From the NCBI GenBank assembly GCA_020226215.1, contig CM035235.1:55271511-55335510 (forward strand): DNA of 64,000 nucleotides, read 5' to 3'. The position numbers were made by a program, and so were the translations under genes. The stretch's first letter is position 1. The number at the start of each line of letters is the position of its first letter. The DNA comes from Sindora glabra. Its lineage: Eukaryota > Streptophyta > Magnoliopsida > Fabales > Fabaceae. The notes under the pieces are model-generated. The model worked only from the letters and a program-made list of their open reading frames with translations. It was not told the origin of the DNA and did no database searches. Positions 48,285 to 60,330 of the stretch are shown piece after piece.

Positions 48285-49555
48285 ACAATCGCAAATTTGT
48301 CGGCGACATCTCCCGGCACAACTCGCCGTTATCATCTTCAGCTCGAACGTTTTCACTCAGAAATGAAAACCCAATTCCGGGTTTATCCCGTATTTACCAC
48401 ACAACTAGGGTTTTCACAAGCCCCTCAAAATATGTATTCCATATCAGAGAGCAGGGGACTCACATGGTACGTCTTCACTTTCACGTATTCGATCCTCTGA
48501 AATTCGATCTGAATCATGCTCAATTTTTTGTTTTGGTTAATGAATTTGTGGTTCTGAGCAATATTAGCCGTTTCAATATCGAAAACCCTAGGATTGTGGA
48601 ATACCTTATTAGGGTCGATTCTGAAATGCTTGTAATTATGTTTGTTCCTACTAAAAACTCGAAATCTGCATTTGTGAATGCAATTGAGGTGATTTCTGCT
48701 CCTAAGGACCTTGTGCCCGACTTTGTTCCTGCTAAATATTTGACTGAAGAGAATATTGAAAACTTCGATGGATTAAGCAAGCAAGCACTTGAAGTTGTGT
48801 ATAGGGTTACTGTTGGGGGTCCTAAAGTCACTCCATTTAATGATTCCTTGTGGAGAACTTGGGTTCCTGATGATGAATTTTTCAGATCAAGTGATGTGTC
48901 TGAAAAATACTATTTTGGTGGGCGGATCAAGTATCAAGATGGAGGGGCCAGCCGCGAAGTTGGACCGGACAATGTATACAACAGTGCCCGGCTGATTCGA
49001 AGTAAGAATGATTCTGTTCCTAAGGTCAATATGACATGGGGTTTTCCAATCACTGGGGGATATAAGTATCTTGTTCGGATGCATTTCTGTGACATAGCTA
49101 GTATTTCACTTGGTTTACTCTACTTCAAAGTTTACGTCAATGAAAAATTAGCATTTGAGGATATGGATCTGTCTCCACTGGCTTCTCCACATTATGCCGA
49201 CATTGTGGTTGATGGAGACAGCACTGGGATTTTGAGTGTGAGTGTTGGCCCCTCGAAACACAGCATTCCATATGTCATTGATGGTATTTTAAATGGGGTT
49301 GAAGTTATGAAGTTGAATAATTCTCATGGTAGTCTTGATGGAGAAACTTGTGCTGGTTTGATTCTCAAGAACTCATCAAGCGGAAACATGGGTGTTTTGT
49401 TCACTTGGGTGGCTGCTGTCTGTATCTTGTTAAGCATATCCATCATGATCCGTAAGAGGATGATTGCATCAAGGGAATCAGGGACCTGGTTAAGGTTGCC
49501 TGTGGATGTTTCTGATAATTTTAAGATTGGCAATACCCAGTCAGCGAGTAAATAA
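48149..49555 (+). CDS. Malectin-like receptor-like protein lacking a kinase domain
   Basis: A single-exon, 468-aa protein. Residues 1-25 form a signal peptide. NYLVDCGS at 32-39 starts a Malectin_like (CrRLK1L-type, di-malectin) ectodomain running to about residue 388, with the family blocks TVGGPKVTPFNDSLWRTW (221-238), PDNVYNSAR (273-281), YLVRMHFCDI (307-316), LYFKVYVNEKLAF (324-336) and LNGVEVMKL (381-389). Sequons for N-glycosylation are at N138, N231, N294, N390 and N408. A membrane segment (414-434) is followed by RKR and a 34-residue cytoplasmic tail, then TAA. The tail SRESGTWLRLPVD resembles the juxtamembrane region of CrRLK1L kinases, but no kinase coding sequence follows. Full receptors of this class run to roughly 800-900 aa and sense cell-wall state or RALF peptides. 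This one could act as a co-receptor or decoy, or be a truncated paralogue. The frame is clean, arguing for selection or recent loss. Confidence 0.92.
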   Translation: MEFVLKTVLYSLCFLCIFTISAFSHLFSPIDNYLVDCGSAAETTIDNRKFVGDISRHNSPLSSSARTFSLRNENPIPGLSRIYHTTRVFTSPSKYVFHIREQGTHMVRLHFHVFDPLKFDLNHAQFFVLVNEFVVLSNISRFNIENPRIVEYLIRVDSEMLVIMFVPTKNSKSAFVNAIEVISAPKDLVPDFVPAKYLTEENIENFDGLSKQALEVVYRVTVGGPKVTPFNDSLWRTWVPDDEFFRSSDVSEKYYFGGRIKYQDGGASREVGPDNVYNSARLIRSKNDSVPKVNMTWGFPITGGYKYLVRMHFCDIASISLGLLYFKVYVNEKLAFEDMDLSPLASPHYADIVVDGDSTGILSVSVGPSKHSIPYVIDGILNGVEVMKLNNSHGSLDGETCAGLILKNSSSGNMGVLFTWVAAVCILLSISIMIRKRMIASRESGTWLRLPVDVSDNFKIGNTQSASK

Positions 49556-50588
49556 GATGCATATAAAATGTTGGCAAGTCTGGGTGGTAAAAGCAAGGAA
49601 TCTGAGCAAATAATGGGGGAGGAACATCGGGAATGGATTTTCTTTCTTCTGGTATTAGGCATCTGGAATCATGTCCCAGGTTAAGCTATCAAAGGATAGT
49701 ATAGTTTATATGGCTGTGCTATGTAACTTCTTTTGGAATCTATGTTCAGGGAAGCAGCGTTATGTAGTCAAGAAATTTCCACTGTATGTAAGTTGCTTTG
49801 GTTGTGTTTGGGCATCTACATTGTTGTAATGCTGATTTTGCTGTGTGTTTTTAGTATAGTTGTAGCTCTTATCATAGTTGTGAATCTTCATATATTAATT
49901 GGTGAAATATGAATTATTGATTCCCTAGGCCATGTGATTTGGACCAAGTTCTTTTCAAGTAGATTGTGGAGAAAATTTTGATTTATATGAGCATGTTGAA
50001 GCTGAAGAATGAACGAAAGGTTTCTTTGTTGATTTTCTCCAATTTTAAGCAGCAGTTTCATGGCAAATTACTTTTTGGAGGTCCATTCGATATCTTTTAT
50101 CTTGTCCAATCTTTCACTTATTCTTGATTCAGATTCTTTTATGTTTCTGATCTACCCATCCCAATTTTCACTCCAACAGAGTTCTGAAAATCTGCAAATC
50201 TACTGTTGTCTTCTTGTGAAGGAGGACTTATAAACCCTTTCCCAAGTTTTAATATTTATAAGGCAAGTTCAACCTGCCATTAAAAGGCTATTATGAAATC
50301 TGCTTCCATTTTGTCCTTTGGGTACGATAATAGGCTAATTCTATGGCACCCTAGGGATTTAGAATCCCGAGGTGAGCTGGCTAGCTCCAAGTCATGGGAT
50401 GGAAAAATTGAAATCTAAGCTGCTCATTTTTAAAATGGTTTTTAGTTTGGAGGGAAAAATTACAATAGTGATAATATAATTACAAGTTTCTGAAATTGAC
50501 CCCAAAGTAGAAGATGCCATTGTAAATGGAGTTTGTTGACACGGTGTCAATACTGCAGGATGGCCCCTATTTTTTTGCTAACTAGGAC
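49556..50588. other. 3' flank of gene 2
   Basis: The first 350 bp or so have the balanced composition of a 3' untranslated region (through about 49910). I searched by eye for protein-kinase hallmarks (glycine loop, HRDLK, DFG) in all frames to 50588 and saw none. No other gene is seen. Confidence 0.5.
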
Positions 50589-51692
50589 TAGGGGTGGAAA
50601 AAAAAAATCGAACTGCCTTAATCTACCTGACTTGAATTGAAAAAAGGTTGGTTGGTGATGAGTCTTTTGATTAATTGGGTGTGAGCGAGTGAATAAAAGA
50701 GAAATTTTAAATTTTTCGATCGATATTAGATGCTAACAATTCTGTTTGAATGTGCTTGAGACCGATTGTATAGAATACAAAAACGACACCGTATCTTTAA
50801 GGATGTTTTTCTTCATCACGTGATGTAATAAGCATTTGAGGCAAAATCTCATTTTTCTCTTACCCTGTCCATCAAACAGCAAGCTCTAACAGAGCTTTGG
50901 TTACTATTCATTACTGTGTCCGTTTGAGTCGCTTTACCCAATTGATTTTCTGATCTCTCACTTCATTAGCCACCCACACTCATGATCAGTACCTGTGAAT
51001 CTCTGCGACCCTGAATCAAAGCTGTTGCATCGCGATTGTGCTTGATGGGTTGTGGCAAAATTGTTTGGTTTTGGGTCTTTCCCTTTTATAATTAGTAACA
51101 ATTTTTCAATTTTTGCATGATATGTATGCTTTCCTAGTTGAGCCGAGATCCTTCATTTCATTTGGTTATGGGTCCTATAATTCCATGCTATTTTTCCTTT
51201 CTTTACCCTCTACCCACTTTCACTTATTTTGGGAAATGGTTTTAATGGCAATGATGATAAATGAATTTGGGTTTCTTGTTATTTTTCTTGCATTTCAGTT
51301 TATGTTTTTTGCATTTACTTCAAGTTAGTTCTTTCTAACTGTTCATTCATTATTTGTTATAATTTTTTTTATTAGATGCTTAAAACTTTCTCTTTTAATT
51401 CTTGTCTTAGTTTTATCAAACTTGTAGCCTGAATTTGGGGGTGGTTATTTCACTTCGTTGGCAATAATGGAAAACATTGGGGTGGTATTTGTACATAGAA
51501 GGCAAAGAGACATGGAAGATGTCAAATCCAACTAAACTGATTGAAACCCGTACGTATCTGATTTCATCCGTTTGAGTCGGTTATTGACATGAATTCGGTT
51601 GGTTTTGGTTTGAAATTAACACTCGGTTGGTTAAGAATGGTCGGGTGAAAATTGACCTTTAACCGCTCCTAATCAATCAATGTCTACCCCTA
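50589..51692. mobile_element. hAT-type element, 1104 bp, with promoter-like interior
   Basis: Ends TAGGGGTGGA and, in reverse complement, TAGGGGTAGA are inverted repeats (9 of 10). The flanks ACTAGGAC (50581-50588) and ACTCGGAC (51693-51700) agree at 7 of 8. Subterminal regions repeat GGTTGGTT and CGGTTGGTT words on the right and GGTTGGTTGG on the left, typical of hAT. The middle (about 50780-51330) differs from the ends. It has a G-box palindrome, a moderately GC-rich leader-like stretch and an intron-like T-rich tract ending TTGCATTTCAG, as if a host 5' region had been captured. No transposase is present. Confidence 0.75.
50814..50825. promoter_or_regulatory. G-box palindrome CATCACGTGATG
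   Basis: A perfect 12-bp palindrome around CACGTG, the recognition core of plant bHLH and bZIP factors. It is preceded by AAAACGACACCGTAT, a word seen in many dicot promoters. It lies inside the hAT element, so any regulatory role would be carried by the transposon. Confidence 0.4.
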
Positions 51693-51700
51693 ACTCGGAC

Positions 51701-53894
51701 TTTTGAGGTTAATAAACATTAATTTAGTAGGTCACATTTATGTATATTTTTTGGTCTACACCAAAAGGCTAATTGTACAATAATGAAAGTATAAGAAACA
51801 CTTATAATATCGAAAGGGAAATCTCGGTGAAGATTAATACAATAATGGTTGATAATAACATAATAAATTAAAAAATATTATTTAGCATTAATTGAGTTTG
51901 TTACTTGTTAGTAACAAAAGGATGTGAAGCATTTTTTGTAAAATCATCATGTGAAAGTTGTGCTGTAATTGACAATAATAAATAAATTGAAAAATATGTG
52001 AAATTAGGGATAATAATAATAAATACTGATAATAAAAAAAATAATAAGGATAATATTGAAATATGAAATGATAATAAGGATAAGAATAGTACAAATTAAC
52101 AAAATTGATAAAATTAATTTGAAGAAAAAAAATAAAATAGCAGAGTATAGATGAACAAAAAATAATAAAAATCAATATTAGGAATTAAGATAATAATAAA
52201 TAGATATATTAGTATTGTTTAATATGTAAATAAATGCATTAATGTATCTTTATATTATATATTAATCATAATATTTCTTATATCTTATTATGAGAAGTAT
52301 TATTTTTATAATTCGTTACATATCAATTTATTAATTTTTTAATAAAAAATTAATTTATTATTTTTTCTCCATTTGAAAAATGAATTATGAAATAAAAAAT
52401 AATTTTCTTACATTTATTAGTCACCAATACTAAGTAATAAATATAAAGTTATTGATTACTCCTTTTATTTATTTTTCTAATATTAAATCAATTCTGGATA
52501 AAAATTTACATTTGAATCTTTATTTCACACTAGAATTCACAACTACTTATTTATTTCATTCTCATAAAAATCTTTTCACATTACATTTATGTTTTGCTTA
52601 TTTTTTCTCTCCACTTTTAGTCACTTTAAAGTTATTATTTTATTTAAGATGACAGTTTTCATTTTTATTTTTAATATCTATAAGTTCAAAACTACTTAAT
52701 TATTTTATTCTCATAAAAATTATTTTATTTTCATAAAAAGCTCCTTAAATTATATTTAAATTATATTTTTTTTATCTTTCTATCTTCAATCATTTCAAAG
52801 TTATTATTTTCTTTGAGATGAGAGTTTTCATTTTTCTCTTCAATATTATAAGTATTATCTCTTATTATTTTCAACGTTTTGTATTTGCTTAATTCAAAAT
52901 TCTTATTATATAAATTCCTTTATATGATTTTTTTTGCTTCCTTCTTATATTATTGTTATTGTAGTTTGATTATCTTTTTTTTTTTTGTCATGAGTGCTTT
53001 ATTTTATTAAGTTTTTGAAAAAAATTATAATTTAATTGGTTCATTAACTTAATGGATTCTTGATGTGTAAAATTGTAGAAGTATACATTTTTTTGTATAG
53101 TTTAACTATTTTACATTGTTTAATAGGAAAAGCATAATTTTGCATAATTTTAGAGGAAATTATGGAAGAAGGGGAATTGTCATCATGTAAATATATGAAC
53201 TATCAATTATGAGATTTATAAATTTACAATTAATAATATATATGAATAGGCCATTTTTTATTACTTTAGATTTGCATGAAAAATATTGAGATTAATAAAT
53301 ACAATATTTTTTATTTTAAAATTTGAAAGTTATTTTAACTCTAACTTTATCTAATTTTATTTAAAAATTTTAGATTTTTGTTCGATTAAAATTTTTTTTA
53401 TCCTTATCTTCATTTCATTTTATATTCAATTTAAAATTTGTAAATTTTTATCTATAACACACTTTCTCTTCATCTTCATTTGATAAAATACCTTTTTATT
53501 TCTATAAAGAAATGAATAATCCTACTTGCACCTTTTAAATAAAGCTTAAATTCCATATCTCTATCTTCACTATTTTTTTTTCTCCTTTGTGTTCTTAACA
53601 TATTTTTCTTAAACTTTAATTAAAGGTAGATCAATTTTTCTTCTAAAAATTTGTTATCCATTGTATGCTTTTTATTTCTTTATTATTTAATATTAGTGAT
53701 TATATTTTAGAAAATGAACTTTATTATAATATAATTTTTTAAAAAATACTAAATATAAGTTAGTCATTAGTGTTTTCTAGTTAAGAGCTATTCTTTTCTT
53801 CCATATTAATTAAAAAATATAAAATATTTGATATTAAAATATTAAAATTTATTCAATATGTATGTTGTAATTTATGACTTTTAATGAGTTGTTT
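51701..53894. other. Intergenic AT-rich DNA
   Basis: Runs of AATAATAA (51830-52200) and T/A-rich sequence. A segment with CATTCTCATAAAAATC near 52557 recurs in diverged form near 52707, a small local duplication. No gene is supported. Confidence 0.45.
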
Positions 53895-54570
53895 ATAATA
53901 TAAAATCATTATTTTCAAAAGTCTAATTTATGTAATAATGTGGAAAAAAATATTGCCATTGTAAAAAATTTATTTTTATCATAAATTGTGTTATTAAATA
54001 TCAATATTAATGATAATAATTACTTAAAAAATAGTATTTAATTAATCTAATGTTTGAATTCAAAATAATTTTTTTGATAAAATAAATTTAAAATTAATTA
54101 CTTATTTGAATGTTGAGCAAAATGAGCGGAGAGATAATTTTTTTTTGAGTTATTGACTATATATTAGTCAATTTTTCATCCAATCCCTTTTATAAATAAT
54201 TCATATGTAATTATAATATTATATTATTAAATTAAATATTTTTTCATAATATAAAATTACTACTTTAAAAAGTTTCTTTTATACTATAATGTAGCCAATA
54301 AAAATATATTATAAAAAAACTATTCTTATTAGAAATCATGTTAGTAAATATTAATAATAATTATTGTATTAAAAAATTATATCTAATTAATGTGATGTTT
54401 CAATTCAAAATTAATTACTTACTTAAATGTTGAGCAAAATTAGTGCAGAGATGACTTTTTTTTTGAACTATTAACTATATATTAATCAAAATTTTATCTA
54501 ATTTTTTCTATTAATAATTAATATATAATTATAATATTATATTATTGAACTAAATATTTATCTATGTAAC
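53895..54570. repeat. Two-copy tandem duplication, unit about 351 bp
   Basis: Unit 1 starts ATAATATAAAATCATT at 53895, unit 2 ATAATATAAAATTACT at 54246. Both include AATGTTGAGCAAAAT, TATATATTA(G/A)TCAA and TAATTATAATATTATATTATT. No coding content. Confidence 0.7.
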
Positions 54571-54825
54571 GCATGGGTAACTTCCTATTTCAATATATGA
54601 GAGAAGTTTTTGATATCATCTTGGAACATATAGCTAATAGTAGAGTCAAGAATTATAATTCGAGGATAGATCATAATTAGAAGAAATTTCATTTTAATGT
54701 ACACTAAAAGATTTGTTTAAGAAAAATATAATTTTTTGAAAATTTTAGCCTAAGGTATTGAAAGTTTTACCAAATTAAATATAAAAATCATAAAAAATTT
54801 AAAAATTATAAAAATTTACATATAA

Positions 54826-55310
54826 AGGTTGTAATACATAAATTATTCATATTTTTATAAAGAAAGTTACAATAGAAATCTATTAAATTTAAAAAAATAT
54901 AATTAATCTAATAAAATTCATATCTATACATATTATTTAGACATGTATAAATATTTTATTATAAAAATTTTGGGCAAAAAAGTTTAAAATAGATACGAAG
55001 TAAGTGGATATTCCAGAACAATTATATTATGTGTGTGATATAAATAAAATTATAAGGTTATACTTATGAAGGTTGCAACGTGCAAATCATTTAGAATTTT
55101 ATAAAAAATATAATAAAAATATATAAAATTAAAAAAAAATTAATTTAATGAATTTCATATGTAATATACTTATTTTAGACATGTATAAAGGACTATCAAA
55201 ATTTAGAATGATAAAATCAAAACAAATAGCAAATAAATAATAATTTTAGTGCAATTATATTATATTATATGTGTAATGTAAATAAGTGATTATAAATTTT
55301 ATTACACATA
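54826..55310. repeat. Two-copy tandem duplication, unit about 238 bp
   Basis: ACATGTATAAA(T/G) occurs at 54941 and 55179 within matching contexts (AATTTCATAT, CAATTATATTATGTGT / CAATTATATTATATTA). Diverged, non-coding. Confidence 0.55.
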
Positions 55311-55894
55311 ATATTTTTATAAAAAATTAAAATTACAGTTAGATAGAAGCTAGAAAAATATTTTATAAGCTTTGTAAACATTTTTGTTTCAACTTAACAT
55401 ATGTTTTGATAAAGTATTTTTAAGGTACAATACAATAAAGAAAAATTCATATTTTGCAAGGAGAGATAAAGATAAAAAATTAAAATATAAATTATTTATA
55501 ATTAATTAATTACAAAAGAATTATTATTTTATACTTTGTATTTATATTTCTATCTTTTTTACATATTTTTTATTATAATTGCATTTATTTTAAAATTTTA
55601 GGGAATGCATATATATAAAAAGAAGTATGAAGCTTTTGTTGCCCAGTGGGTTCCTCCAGGTTAGCATTTATGTTTGGGTACTGGCATAGCACTTCTCCTG
55701 ACGTGTTCCTCGCTTTCTTTCTTTTGCGTTGTCTATGTTGAGCTTAAGAAACTAATGGGCTATTCTTGAAATTTTGCCCAAATACTATTAAAATTCTCTA
55801 CTTTACTAATTTCATGACATGTGACTTAATAAAATTCTACCATATGCCCTAGGTTCCAAATTCAAAATTTTCTCAAAGATACCATGGCATTCGT
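55311..55894. other. Intergenic DNA
   Basis: AT-rich to 55610, then a patch of balanced composition at 55635-55750 with no sustained frame. It runs to the MITE at 55895. Confidence 0.4.
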
Positions 55895-56295
55895 TAGGGG
55901 TGACAATTTCTAACATGATACGATAACTTGACATGAACTTGACACGTTTATTCGGGTTCGGGTTCACATGCCAACCTGTTTAAGAATTTTTAATAAATTT
56001 TTAATAATTTTATTTAAAAAATAAATAATATTTTAATTATAAATAAATATATATAATAAAGATATAAAATTATTTATTTAATAAAATATTAATAAAAAAT
56101 TAAAATAATATTTTATTAATAATTAAAAATATTTTTTTATAAAAAATAATAAATAATTAAATTTAATAAATAATTTTATAATATATATTTTATTATTTAA
56201 AATTATTAAATAAGCTAAACGGGTGACCAACGGATCGACACGAATAATACAATTAATAAATAAATTAATCCGAATGATACGAATTGCCATCTCTA
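55895..56295. mobile_element. hAT-type MITE, 401 bp
   Basis: Ends TAGGGGTGACAATT and, in reverse complement, TAGAGATGGCAATTC are inverted repeats of the same family as 18935-19296. The 8-bp flanks GCATTCGT and ACATTCAC share the central CATTC, with three transitions. Near both ends are words for a common subterminal motif (GACACG, CGACACGAAT). The middle is pure A/T. Confidence 0.65.
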
Positions 56296-56627
56296 ACATT
56301 CACTATGACAATATGAAAAAACATTGGCATTAGTGATTTGATATTTTCCAAAAGAGTAATACTACTCACTCCTACAATCGTTTTCACACCTTGCATATGG
56401 TACAAACCTATTTAAAAAAATGAATATTTTCTTCTTGTTCTGAAATATTTGTGCTCTATGTTTTGCACAACTCACTTCAAGCATTTTGCTTAACAAGCGG
56501 CAAGCAACAACTTTGATGGCTGCAATTGTCTGTCTTGGTCAACTATTTTATAGCCTTGAGTTGCGACTCTGATTACATATCTCGTTATATATCTTGTAAA
56601 CTACAAAATTAATCATCACCTATCTTG

Positions 56628-56858
56628 TTATGTATCTTATAAACTACAAAATACGTATATGATATTATAGATTGTAACTTTAATAATAATAAGAAGTAAA
56701 AAGAGAGATGCATCTTATTACAATCGTCTAATTCCATATTTTGTAATGAGTCTTATAAACTACAAAATATAAATATAATATTATAAATCGTAACTTTGAT
56801 ATAAGTGAGAACTAGAAACGAGATGCTTCTTATTACAATCTTTTGATTGGAATAATTC
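56628..56858. repeat. Tandem duplication, unit about 116 bp
   Basis: TCTTATAAACTACAAAATA at 56635 and 56751, followed in each by GATTGTAACTTTAATA / AATCGTAACTTTGATA and TCTTATTACAATC. A partial third copy (ATATCTTGTAAACTACAAAA) precedes them at about 56588. Confidence 0.75.
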
Positions 56859-59702
56859 TTCTCTCATGTCCAGAGCGGATGTGGGAATAACACTTTTTCT
56901 AATAAAGTGTGAGAATAATTGTGAAATTTAGAATATGAATGGATATATTTTTATTTTCTTATTTTTAGAAATTATTTTTAAATTCAAAAAAATAAAGAAT
57001 AAAAAATGATCAGTATTACAAATAAAAAAATATTTTATCTAATTATAAAATTAACATCAAGAATAAGAAAATAAATTTAAAAAATATTTAAGAGTTATCT
57101 TTATTTTTTATTTTTAAATTATATATTTGAAGTTACAATTGTTAAAAATATTTTTCAAGTAGAAACTTTTATTCTTAAAAATAGAAAAATAAAAATTATT
57201 TTTAAAAATGATAAACAAACAAACCTTTAGTTTTTATCTGAGTTGATTGGTGAGCGCAAATAAAAGATGGAGTATGAGAATAACAAAACTGTTTTGATTG
57301 AGCAAAGGGTACAACTGATTCTTCGGAAGGATTGTCATTTTCATTTTTTTTTAATCCTGGGTTTGATCACTTGTTTTGATTGAATCCAGAAACACGGTGA
57401 ACCACATGTATTATGGACCTTTAGTCTATACAATTCTATCATGCTGGGCCTTGTATACGGTATTTTTTGGATCTAAAGCCCGCATTTGTTTGAATTTTAG
57501 ACTTTCCGTCCCCTCGTATTCCCCTTCAACCCTATTTTATCTTAGGAGGGAATTTAGTTGAACATCCGAAAATACTTATGGTGAAATTCTCAATCACAAT
57601 TATACATATTTAATTTCTAATCAATTGAAGAATTAATTAATATTTATATTTGATGAGTTATAATTATTGATGCTGAGTTGAAAAAGTAATACATATAGAA
57701 AATTATGATTGAAAACTTCAAAATAAATCTATCGAATTTCATCTAAATTTTCACCTTTACGTTATTTAGTGAGAAAAGTTTTTACTTAAAAAAATAATAA
57801 AAGTATGTGGAACACAATCATGCAAGTTCCATACTAGTGGCATGTTTATTCCTTTATTTTTCATTATAAAATTAAAAATTCAGTTTACTTTAACAACAAG
57901 ATATAAAAAAGAAAAAATCTCCCAAGAATTGGCTCGAAATTTATTTTGTCCAAAAGGAATTAAAAAATAAAAAAATTGAATTAAGTTGATGTCAGCAGAA
58001 TTATATACCTATAAGTACTTCTTACTTTCATTTGTTAAATTAAGGGTGATAAGAGGGAAAGAAAAGCATCAATGATAAATGCATTAACATACAATAATGC
58101 ACAATTTATTATAGTGTAAATAAATAAGGACTCAGAATATTAAATATAATATTTAATCATTTATTTTTTTCGGTCACTCACTATTTTATCTCCTAAATTT
58201 CATAATTAACATTTGTAATAGTTTTTAATTTTTAGTTTTATTATAATTATTAGTCTATCTCTTTATTTAAAATATTAAAATAAATAAAAATTATTAAAGT
58301 CGATTACTAAACTTTATGATGATAATGTCAAATACATGTTAGTTTTCGATTATTTTATTTTTTTGCTATTTATTTTGATATTTCTTGCAAAGAAATTAAT
58401 GAATAATTATTGTAAAAATAAAAAATAGGGGAATACTAATACTAATTCTAGATATAAAATTTCATAGCCATTATAACCGGTGGCATGGTTCATAACCGAG
58501 AAAAGATTGGTAGAAAACTATATTTTGATATAATTAATAATTGATCTATAAAAATATAATAAGCAGTAATATTGAGATTAATTTTAGAAATATTTTCGAA
58601 GTAGAGAGAAATTTGCCAAAGTTGAAATTGTTTAAAAAATATTAAATCAATCCACTGAAATATCTCTCATACCAAGTCACTCCATATGCAGAGAATTATA
58701 TTTGTATTTGTATATGATATGATTTGTTCTGCTTTACGGGCATATGATTGTAGGTTAAGCAGAATAATATTATATGAAAAAATGAGATTTAAAATTAAAA
58801 TTTGAATATGAATTAAAAATTATTATTAAATATAAAATAATAAAAATATTTTTAAAATTAAATTTAAATATATAAAAATTTTAAAATTTAATTTTAAATC
58901 TGATTTTTATACTTATAGCATTTTGGAACAAAAAAAAGGAATGCTAGGAGCTTTTTTGTAATGGTGTAGATTTACGTTACCAAATTAATAATTATAATTT
59001 AATTAACTTTAAAATAATATTCAGCCTGTTTAAAACTCGTTAAATCATGAACATCAATTTAATAATATAAATCTACAATTTCGTTGTTTTGTAAAAAATA
59101 TTTTTCATAAAAATATAGTTATAAATTATTAAAATAGTAGAATATTTTATATATTTCATGCTAAGTATATAGAACTTGGTGGAAGTCAACTTCATCTTTT
59201 TTAAAAAGGAAGTTATTTTCTTTCATTACCATATTATTTTTTTTAATTCTTAATTACATAAATAATCACTCTTTAAAAATTACATTCCTTAATAATTATT
59301 TTAATACCAAATGAAATTGTCCAAACACTTAGATATTAACATACATTGTATAAATCTCATTTATTGATCCACAATTAACAATACAAAAGAATTGAAAGCA
59401 TTTGAAACAGTAAATTGTGTAAGTCTCCAAATAGTAACATTTAACGTTGCTTCTTCCGTAGTAAATTGTTTTGAGAATTAATTAGTCGCTTTTATACTTC
59501 TCGCTCCTCAAGAAAAAAATATAAAGAATAAAGCATGTAACTTTTAAGTAAATTTATTTTATCTAACACTTTATTTAGTTATTTATTTTATCCAAATTAG
59601 TAATAATCACTGACGATTTAAAAAAATAATAATTTGTATAAAAAATTGGGATTCAGATAAAAAATAACTGATTATTAACATTTAAATGAAAACTAAAAAT
59701 TA
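56859..59702. other. Intergenic DNA, no gene seen
   Basis: 57240-57560 is less AT-rich. Its longest frame (61 codons at 57376) starts at a non-ATG codon and has no family features. The remainder is AT-rich with no structure I can name. Confidence 0.4.
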
Positions 59703-60231
59703 AGAAATTATTTGATTTATATAAGAAGTAAATTTTTATGAGAAGTTAAACTTATTAGAAAGTAAATTCCTTATAAATTTTTTAAGAAGTGTTTAAAGTT
59801 ATTTGATTAATATTAAGGAATTGACACTTCTCAAGAATTTGTTTTTTATATTTTGTTCTGTTCAATTCTAAATTTCTTAGGAAATATTATCAAAATGATT
59901 AATATACATTTCAAAATGATAAAATAATAAACAATAAATATCACTAAATTTTAATTGTCATCGATTATTATTTTTTTAAACTATATTTTTAGTCTCTTTT
60001 TTAATCATAATTTTCTTAAATTGAAACATTTTTAAATGTTATCAAAATAATTTGTATATTATTTAAAATTGAATTATAAAAACAAGAATTTGCAAAATTT
60101 TAAGTGACTTTATTTAAATTTTTTAAATATATTTTGAATCTCTTTTTCCATTGTAATCTGTTTAAATAGATACTTTCTTTTATTTTGATTTACTATAAAA
60201 ATAAAATAAGTTTATATAAAAATTAAGATGT

Positions 60232-60330
<99 letters not shown>

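Noticed and set aside
48520..48831. 103-codon minus-strand frame inside gene 2
   Set aside because: It is antisense to a strongly supported coding sequence and has no features of its own.
49324..49662. 112-codon minus-strand frame at the 3' end of gene 2
   Set aside because: It is mostly antisense to the transmembrane and tail region, with no recognisable domain or signal.
51113..51328. 71-codon frame within the hAT element
   Set aside because: It begins at a non-ATG codon, is Phe/Leu-rich from T-rich DNA, and better fits intron-like sequence.
52452..52652. 66-codon frame, Phe/Leu/Ile-rich
   Set aside because: Its composition is explained by T-rich DNA, with no homologue pattern.
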